This document shows, one piece after another, positions 58,629 to 64,000 of a stretch of DNA of 64,000 bases; the first letter of the stretch is position 1; the number at the start of each line of letters is the position of its first letter. The stretch spans positions 1 through 64,000 of the forward strand of contig CAYZZX010000001.1 in assembly GCA_964483085.1 (NCBI GenBank). Reading direction: 5' to 3'. The position numbers and the translations under genes are program-made. The DNA comes from JALHFZ01 sp964483085 (lineage in GTDB: Bacteria; Synergistota; Synergistia; Synergistales; Aminobacteriaceae). The notes under the pieces were generated by a model that was not told the origin of the DNA, did no database searches, and saw nothing but the letters and a program-made list of their open reading frames with translations.

Positions 58629-60893
58629 ATGGAAAAAAAGTTTTCAGTCGAAATAGGAGGCCGACCCCTCGAGTTTTCCACCGGAAAACTCGCGAAGCAG
58701 GCTGGCGGTGCGGTGTTGGCCGGTCACGGCGACACACGGATGCTGGTTACAGCCTGCATCACAGATAAACCGAGGGTTGGCATGGATTTCTTTCCCCTGC
58801 TGGTGGACTTCGAAGAGCGGTTTTATTCCGCCGGAAAGATCCCGGGAGGGTTTATCAAACGGGAAGGACGCCCGTCAGAGACAGCAATTCTCAGCGGCCG
58901 CATGGTCGACAGGTCTATCCGTTCACTCTTTGACGAAAGCACACGCCACGATGTTCACGTTGTCGCCACGGTGCTTTCCGTCGACCAGCTCAACCCTCCA
59001 AATGTTCTGGCCATCAATGGAGCGTCCGCAGCCCTTTCGATTTCAGATGTTCCCTGGGGCGGTCCCGTCGGAGCGGTGAGAATCGGATGCGTCGACGGCA
59101 CCCTGGTAGTGAACCCCACTGAAGAAGAGATGCTCGACTCCACCCTCGACCTTCTTGTGGCAGGCCATATGGATGGCGTCACCATGGTCGAGTGCGCCTC
59201 GAAAGAAGTTTCAGAGGGGCTCCTTGTGGACGCCCTTGACCTCGCCCACGTCGAGATCAAAAAGATCGTGGCTCTCATCGAAGAGATGGCCCGGTCGGTG
59301 GGCAAGGAGAAGGTCGTTCTTCCCAAACCTGAGACCTTTCCCGAGATACAGAAGTGGATGGAACAGTCCCTCGTCTCAGATTTACGGGATGCCGTCAAAA
59401 TTCATGAAAAGAAATCCCGGGGAGACAGAATTACAGAGATTCGGAAGACGGCAGAAGATCGCTTCCTCTCCGAATTTCCCGAGAGCGGAAATTTCATTTC
59501 CTCCGTTATGGACGAGCTCGTCAAGCAGACCATGCGCTCTCTCATTGTGGACGATCGAGTCCGGGCGGACGGAAGAGCTATGGACGAACTCCGGGCAATA
59601 TCCTGCGAAACGGGAGTGATTCCCCGGGTTCATGGTTCCGCACTGTTCACCCGGGGCGAAACTCAGGCCCTCGTCATCACCACGCTCGGCATGATGGGGG
59701 TGGATGATCAGATTCTCGACGGACTGAAGCAGGACGAGCCTGCAAAACGGTTCATCCTTCACTATAACTTCCCCCCCTTCTCCGTGGGAGAGGTCCGTCC
59801 TCTGCGCGGACCGGGACGGCGCGAGATCGGTCACGGCGCCCTCGGTGAAAGGGCTCTTCGCCCTGTGATCCCCGAGGAGGCTGACTTCCCCTATGTCATG
59901 AGGGTTGTCGCTGATATCCTTGAATCCAACGGCTCCAGCTCACAGGCGTCCATATGCGGCGGAAGCCTCGCCCTGATGAATGCCGGAGTGCCCCTCAAGA
60001 AACATGTGGCCGGCATCGCCATGGGTCTTATCAAGGAGGGCGACAAAATCGCCATTCTTACGGATATCCAGGGACTCGAGGACCACTTCGGGGATATGGA
60101 CTTCAAGGTTGCGGGAACCCGCGACGGCGTCACCGCCCTCCAGATGGACAATAAGGCCGGAGGAATCACCCGGTCGATTCTCGAAGAAGCCCTCGGGCAG
60201 GCGAAGTCGGCCCGTATGGCCATCCTTGAAAAAATGGAAGAGGCCGTTCCCTCTCCGGCTCCTCTTTCGCCCACCGCTCCCAGAATCTACATGATCAACA
60301 TCGATCCGGAAAAGATCCGGGACGTCATCGGCTCCGGCGGAAAAGTCATCCGCGGAATCACGGCGAAGACCGGCGTGAAGATCAACGTGGAGGATACAGG
60401 AGAGATCTTCGTGGGAGGTCCCTCCCAGGACAAGGTGGACGAAGCCCTCGCAATCATCCGCAGCCTCACGAAGGATCTCGTGGCGGGAGAAGTCTATCAC
60501 GGCACAGTCACGAGGCTCATGAACTTCGGAGCCTTCATCGAATGCCTTCCCGGAAAAGAAGGACTGCTCCATGTCAGCGAGATCAGCACCCATCGGGTTC
60601 CCAAGGTGGATGACATCTTCAAGCCCGGAGATCGGGTGCTCGTCATGGTAAAAGAGATCGACGATATGGGCAGAGTCAACCTGACCCGGCGCCGCATCTT
60701 TGAAAATGAGAGCAGAATAGCCGAAGAGGGCCTTTCCGATGTTCTTCCCGCAGAAAAGGAGCGGGAGGAGAAGATCATCGAACTTGAAGCGGAGGCCAAG
60801 GCCAATCCTCAGCCTGATAGAGAACGTCCTTCCCATAGCAGCAGGCCCGACCGGGGAGATCGCCGGGGCGGACCCAGACGACCGAGGGACTAA
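58629..60893 (+). CDS. pnp: Polyribonucleotide nucleotidyltransferase (PNPase)
   Basis: 754 residues. Two RNase PH domains are separated by a helical domain, then a KH domain (G-S-G-G-K-V-I near 570) and an S1 domain (G-x-V-x-R-x-M-x-F-G-A-F-I-E near 626-640). The tail is Arg/Asp/Gly-rich and disordered. It phosphorolytically degrades RNA 3' to 5'. Gaggagg lies 11 bases before the ATG. dut follows six bases after its stop. Confidence 0.97.
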   Translation: MEKKFSVEIGGRPLEFSTGKLAKQAGGAVLAGHGDTRMLVTACITDKPRVGMDFFPLLVDFEERFYSAGKIPGGFIKREGRPSETAILSGRMVDRSIRSLFDESTRHDVHVVATVLSVDQLNPPNVLAINGASAALSISDVPWGGPVGAVRIGCVDGTLVVNPTEEEMLDSTLDLLVAGHMDGVTMVECASKEVSEGLLVDALDLAHVEIKKIVALIEEMARSVGKEKVVLPKPETFPEIQKWMEQSLVSDLRDAVKIHEKKSRGDRITEIRKTAEDRFLSEFPESGNFISSVMDELVKQTMRSLIVDDRVRADGRAMDELRAISCETGVIPRVHGSALFTRGETQALVITTLGMMGVDDQILDGLKQDEPAKRFILHYNFPPFSVGEVRPLRGPGRREIGHGALGERALRPVIPEEADFPYVMRVVADILESNGSSSQASICGGSLALMNAGVPLKKHVAGIAMGLIKEGDKIAILTDIQGLEDHFGDMDFKVAGTRDGVTALQMDNKAGGITRSILEEALGQAKSARMAILEKMEEAVPSPAPLSPTAPRIYMINIDPEKIRDVIGSGGKVIRGITAKTGVKINVEDTGEIFVGGPSQDKVDEALAIIRSLTKDLVAGEVYHGTVTRLMNFGAFIECLPGKEGLLHVSEISTHRVPKVDDIFKPGDRVLVMVKEIDDMGRVNLTRRRIFENESRIAEEGLSDVLPAEKEREEKIIELEAEAKANPQPDRERPSHSSRPDRGDRRGGPRRPRD

Positions 60894-60898
60894 CTACT

Positions 60899-61342
60899 GT
60901 GGCAGTGAAGGTAAAACTTCTGCGAAAGGGAGAGGCGAAAGCCTTTCCCCTTCCGTATTACAGCACCGAGTTTTCTGCGGGGATCGACCTTCGGGCCGCA
61001 GAGGAGGCAGTCCTCCTTCCCGGAGAGAGGACGGATATATCCACAGGGCTTTACATCGAACTTCCCGAGGGGTATGAAGCCCAGGTGCGCCCCCGCAGCG
61101 GCCTTGCCATGAGAAACGGCATTACCGTGCTCAACTCTCCGGGGACCATCGACAGCGACTATCGGGGGGAGATCAGAGTGCTCCTCGTGAATCTCGGTAC
61201 CGAGGCGTTCTCAGTGCTGCCCGGCGACCGGATCGCCCAGATGGTTGTGGCCCCCGTCACCCGCATCTCGTGGGTTGAAGAGGAGGCTCTTGCCCCGTCC
61301 GCCCGCGGAGACGGAGGGTTCGGCAGCACGGGAACGGATTGA
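60899..61342 (+). CDS. dut: Deoxyuridine 5'-triphosphate nucleotidohydrolase (dUTPase)
   Basis: 147 residues, trimeric type. All five motifs are visible: A-G-I-D-L-R-A, P-R-S-G-L-A, G-T-I-D-x-D-Y-R-G-E-I, R-I-A-Q-M-V-V and R-G-x-G-G-F-G-S-T-G. It hydrolyses dUTP to dUMP. GTG start just after pnp; its stop codon overlaps the -35 box of the thrS promoter. Confidence 0.96.
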   Translation: MAVKVKLLRKGEAKAFPLPYYSTEFSAGIDLRAAEEAVLLPGERTDISTGLYIELPEGYEAQVRPRSGLAMRNGITVLNSPGTIDSDYRGEIRVLLVNLGTEAFSVLPGDRIAQMVVAPVTRISWVEEEALAPSARGDGGFGSTGTD

Positions 61343-61367
61343 CAGTTTTTTGAATTTGGAGTATAAG
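61339..61367 (+). promoter_or_regulatory. Promoter for thrS
   Basis: Perfect TTGACA (61339-61344), 17 bases, TATAAG (61362-61367). The -35 box overlaps the dut stop codon. Transcription would begin near 61374, giving a ~285-base leader. Confidence 0.75.
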
Positions 61368-61373
61368 ACTAGC

Positions 61374-61643
61374 CAGAAGATGACTTTCGCGATGACAGGG
61401 AGAGTAAAGAGCGAACCAACCGCCCAGAGAGGGAAATTCGAGGCTGAGAGATTTCCTGCGGGGTTCCCTTGAAGACCGCCCTTGAGCGGGCACCGAAAAG
61501 CCCATAGTGGACAAGGTGCCGGGGTTCCGCCCCTGACAGCGGAAACGAGCGCCGCCATCAGTGAGAGGGCGGAACTGGAGTGGAACCACGGCACGCCCAC
61601 GTCGCCTCCAATTATGGAGATGTCGTGGGCTTTTGATTTTTTA
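61374..61643 (+). promoter_or_regulatory. Threonine T-box leader of thrS
   Basis: The leader senses uncharged tRNA-Thr. Stem I shows the AGTA motif (near 61401), the distal AGAGAGGGAA and GGCTGAGAG elements, and a specifier ACC (Thr) at 61475-61477 in the context GAAG-ACC-G. The conserved T-box TGGAACCACGG lies at 61581-61591; its bulge pairs with the free tRNA 3' end. The alternative terminator follows: gcccacgtcgcctcc / ggagatgtcgtgggc, then TTTTGATTTTTT. All key elements are in the expected order. Low charged tRNA-Thr should prevent termination and raise thrS expression. Confidence 0.92.
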
Positions 61644-61659
61644 TAAGGAGGAAAAGACA

Positions 61660-63570
61660 ATGGCGCACCTGATGGGACCTGAAGGCAAGGAAATACAGAT
61701 CGAATCCGGCACGGTACGGGACGGTCTTGAGAAACTGGGAGTTCGTAAGGGAGCGGTAGCTGGACTGCTGAACGGGGAGGCCGTCGATTTTTCAAGAAGA
61801 GTGGAGGAGGACGGTACTCTCCTTCCAATCCTTCCCGATTCAGAGGAGGGGCTGGAAATCCTTCGGCATTCTGCAGCCCATCTCATGGCTCAGGCGGTAT
61901 CGAACCTCTACCCCGGAACGAGATACGGCGTGGGACCTGCGATCAAGGACGGATTTTACTACGATATGGAAGTTCCCGGAGGGATCACCGAAGAAGATCT
62001 TCCGAAGATAGAGCTCGAGATGCGCCGGATTGCGAAGCGGGCCCTTCCCGTGGAGCGCCGGGAGATGAGCCGGGAAGAGGCTCTCGAATGGTTCCGGGAA
62101 AAGGATGACCCCTACAAGATGGAAATCATCTCTGAACTTGAGGATGACCGGGTCACTCTGTATTTCCAGGGGGACTACGCCGACCTCTGCCGGGGGCCCC
62201 ATGTTGCCGATACCTCTAAAATACAGCACTTCAAACTCCTCTCTCTGGCCGGAGCCTACTGGCGGGGAGACGAGAAAAACATCATGCTGACCAGAATATA
62301 TGGAACCGCTTTCCCCGATAAAGAGGCCCTCGAACTCTACATCAAGAGAATGGAGGAGGCGAAGAGCCGGGATCACCGCCGCCTAGGACGGGAACTTGAC
62401 CTCTTCAGCATCCAGAGCGAAGGGCCGGGATTTCCCTTTTTCCACCCCAAGGGGATGGTCATCATGAACGCTCTGACGGATTTCTGGAGAAAAGAGCACG
62501 TGAAAAGGGGGTACTGCGAAATCCGCACCCCCCTCATCCTCGACCGGGATCTCTGGATCCGCTCCGGCCACTGGGATCACTACCGGGACAACATGTACTT
62601 CACCGAGATCGACGAGCAGCCCTTTGCCATCAAGCCCATGAACTGCCCCGGAGGTATGATGGTCTACAAGAGCCAGATCCACAGCTACCGTGATCTTCCT
62701 CTCCGAATGGCCGAACTCGGCGTCGTTCACCGTCACGAGAGAAGCGGCGTCCTCCACGGCCTCATGAGGGTCCGGTGCTTCACCCAGGATGATGCCCATC
62801 TCTACTGCACCCCTGACCAGGTGCGGGATGAGATCATCGGCATAATGGATCTGTGCCAGTATATCTATCGGGATGTCTTCGGCTTCAAATACACCATGGA
62901 GCTGTCGACCAGGCCGGAGAACTGCATGGGATCAGAGAAGCAGTGGTCCGTGGCGGAAAATGCGCTGAAAGAAGCTCTTGAGAAGACCGGGGCGGAATAC
63001 CGGCTGAACCCGGGAGACGGAGCCTTTTACGGACCGAAGATCGACTTCCATCTTGAGGACTCCATCGGAAGAACCTGGCAGTGCGGAACGATCCAGCTCG
63101 ATTTCCAGATGCCTGAGAAATTTGACCTGACCTACATCGGCCCAGATGGAAAGGAACACCGTCCCGTCATGCTCCACCGGACGATCCTCGGAAGTTTAGA
63201 ACGCTTTTTCGGAATCCTCGTCGAGAACTTCGCCGGGGCCTTCCCCTGGTGGATCGCACCCGTTCAGGCTCGGGTCCTTCCCGTTGCGGCGGAGTACGCA
63301 GAATACGGAAAAACCGTCGTTGAGAAGCTCAAATGCCGGGGAGTCCGGGTGGAGATCGACGAACGGGATGAGAAGCTCGGCAAGAAGATCCGCGACGCCC
63401 AGACCCAGAAAATCCCCTACATGATCGTCGTGGGGGAAAAGGAGAGGGATTCTGAAACTGTGGCCCCGAGAGAGAGAAGCAAAGGAGATCTCGGATCCAT
63501 GTCCATGGAGGAGTTCCTCAAGGTGCTGGAGGGGGAGTTCAACCCTCTGAAGGATGACACTCTCTGCTGA
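61660..63570 (+). CDS. thrS: Threonyl-tRNA synthetase
   Basis: 636 residues, class II. The N-terminal TGS domain is followed by the editing domain with H-S-A-A-H-L-M-A and D-L-C-R-G-P-H (about 70-190). The catalytic core has M-N-C-P-G-G (zinc ligand Cys), R-x-x-E-R-S-G motif 2 region (H-R-H-E-R-S-G) and motif 3 G-S-L-E-R-F-F-G. An anticodon-binding domain closes the protein. ATG at 61660 has aaggagg after the T-box terminator; the frame upstream lies in the leader. Confidence 0.97.
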   Translation: MAHLMGPEGKEIQIESGTVRDGLEKLGVRKGAVAGLLNGEAVDFSRRVEEDGTLLPILPDSEEGLEILRHSAAHLMAQAVSNLYPGTRYGVGPAIKDGFYYDMEVPGGITEEDLPKIELEMRRIAKRALPVERREMSREEALEWFREKDDPYKMEIISELEDDRVTLYFQGDYADLCRGPHVADTSKIQHFKLLSLAGAYWRGDEKNIMLTRIYGTAFPDKEALELYIKRMEEAKSRDHRRLGRELDLFSIQSEGPGFPFFHPKGMVIMNALTDFWRKEHVKRGYCEIRTPLILDRDLWIRSGHWDHYRDNMYFTEIDEQPFAIKPMNCPGGMMVYKSQIHSYRDLPLRMAELGVVHRHERSGVLHGLMRVRCFTQDDAHLYCTPDQVRDEIIGIMDLCQYIYRDVFGFKYTMELSTRPENCMGSEKQWSVAENALKEALEKTGAEYRLNPGDGAFYGPKIDFHLEDSIGRTWQCGTIQLDFQMPEKFDLTYIGPDGKEHRPVMLHRTILGSLERFFGILVENFAGAFPWWIAPVQARVLPVAAEYAEYGKTVVEKLKCRGVRVEIDERDEKLGKKIRDAQTQKIPYMIVVGEKERDSETVAPRERSKGDLGSMSMEEFLKVLEGEFNPLKDDTLC

Positions 63571-63579
63571 GGGGAAAAT

Positions 63580-63608
63580 TTGCATTTTTTGCCCGGGTGT
63601 GGTATATT
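63580..63608 (+). promoter_or_regulatory. Promoter for infC
   Basis: TTGCAT (63580-63585), 17 bases, TATATT (63603-63608) with an extended TGG. It lies ten bases after the thrS stop. Confidence 0.7.
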
Positions 63609-63692
63609 TTCCCGGCGAAGCAGAGGGGCCACCCTCTCACCCAGTGACGCAGTCAGTCACGCGGTTTTCGAGACACTCTGAAGCATTTTGGA

Positions 63693-63726
63693 GGGGCTGG
63701 TGGCTTCATCACCGGTCCCTTTTTTT
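63693..63726 (+). terminator. Attenuator-like terminator in the infC leader
   Basis: A ten-base stem (ggggctggtg / caccggtccc, two G-U pairs) with a seven-base loop, followed by TTTTTTT. It sits between the infC promoter and the ribosome binding site, so it must be read through to express infC. In Firmicutes the infC-rpmI-rplT operon is controlled by leader termination through L20; a similar mechanism is likely here. Confidence 0.75.
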
Positions 63727-63752
63727 CATACTTTATCTGGAGGTGAAAAGCT

Positions 63753-64000
63753 ATAGTAGCACGAAAAGAAGATGGAGATCCGAGAGTTAACCGGGAAATA
63801 AGCGCGAGGGAAGTTCTTGTCATCGATGAAAACGGAGTCAAACTCGGCGTTATTCCTACAATTGAGGGAATACGCCTCGCGGAAGACCGGCAGCTTGACC
63901 TTGTGGAAGTTGCACCTCTCGCAAAACCCCCGGTATGCAGAATTCTCGATTACGGAAAATACCGCTACGAGCTGCAGAAAAAAGAAAAGGACGCCCGAAA
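63753..64000 (+). CDS. infC: Translation initiation factor IF-3, 5' part (runs off window)
   Basis: 82 codons are visible. After V-A-R-K-E-D-G-D-P come the IF-3 N-domain signatures R-V-N-R-E-I, V-L-V-I-D-E-N-G-V-K-L-G-V, A-x-x-x-x-L-D-L-V-E-V-A-P, and P-V-C-R-I-L-D-Y-G-K-Y. The reading frame has no ATG, GTG or TTG in this part before the conserved N-domain core. The only codon at correct spacing from ggaggtg is ATA (63753). Rare infC start codons (AUU, AUC, AUA) are known and let IF-3 repress its own translation. Gene truncated by the window end. Confidence 0.92.
   Translation, partial: MVARKEDGDPRVNREISAREVLVIDENGVKLGVIPTIEGIRLAEDRQLDLVEVAPLAKPPVCRILDYGKYRYELQKKEKDAR

Noticed and set aside
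1..64000. CRISPR arrays, insertion sequences, prophage
   Set aside because: No regular spaced repeats, transposases or phage genes were seen on either strand.

Overview
The window reads as a chromosomal segment of an anaerobic, two-membrane bacterium, most likely an amino-acid-fermenting member of the Synergistota. This is inference from gene content, because no rRNA or phylogenetic marker was compared. Pointers are a Mbh-type energy-converting [NiFe] hydrogenase, an alanine dehydrogenase, a DRTGG/ATPase/[FeFe]-hydrogenase-like/PHP cluster, envelope genes (OmpH/Skp, DegP, Lgt-like, a type I secreted adhesin) and no aerobic respiratory genes. Most of the DNA is GC-rich. The exception is an AT-rich patch of roughly 24.9-26.5 kb carrying the alanine dehydrogenase gene.

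Layout. 1-3.1 kb: C-terminal part of a giant repeat adhesin. 3.1-10.8 kb: nitroreductase-like protein, cation diffusion facilitator, glutaminyl-tRNA synthetase, a zinc-ribbon/SH3 membrane protein, a YgiQ radical SAM protein and a convergent EamA transporter. 11.0-19.35 kb: a complete 14-gene mbhA-N operon. It combines Mrp-type Na+/H+ antiporter modules (A-I) with the hydrogenase arm (J-N), behind a clear promoter and a perfect inverted repeat. 19.4-24.6 kb: gltX (minus strand), polA and a PpiD/SurA-like chaperone. 24.7-26.7 kb: tRNA-Ser(GCU), tRNA-Arg(ACG) and the AT-rich ald cassette. 26.7-35.7 kb: secreted and accessory genes, a Get3/ArsA ATPase, tadA, a sugar aminotransferase, ompH, a HAD phosphatase and an adenosine-specific kinase. 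35.7-39.0 kb: the DRTGG-ATPase-HsfB-like-DRTGG-PHP cluster. 38.9-43.5 kb: a minus-strand hisZ-G-B-A-F-IE operon without hisD, hisC or hisH. 43.7-47.2 kb: radA, NfeD protease and SPFH protein. 47.4-51.2 kb: leuS-holA and convergent rpsT. 51.3-56.4 kb: dinG, then rpmH-rnpA-yidD-yidC-jag and an Lgt-like gene. 56.5-61.3 kb: degP, rpsO, pnp, dut. 61.3-64.0 kb: thrS behind a T-box, then the start of infC.

Regulatory RNA stands out. There is a threonine T-box (specifier ACC, antiterminator bulge and terminator all visible) before thrS. An attenuator-like terminator lies in the infC leader, and infC itself appears to start at ATA. A long nested hairpin precedes leuS, and a possible autoregulatory leader precedes rpsO. 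Several promoters share an extended -10 element (TGnTAnnnT). TadA and tRNA-Arg(ACG) are functionally coupled, because TadA makes the inosine that this tRNA needs.

The most unusual items are the Mbh operon with a four-cluster ferredoxin subunit, the HsfB-like protein that keeps the H-cluster cysteines but has lost the proton-relay cysteine, and a glutamyl-tRNA synthetase lacking its zinc-binding segment next to a genome-encoded GlnRS. No CRISPR array, insertion sequence or prophage was seen.
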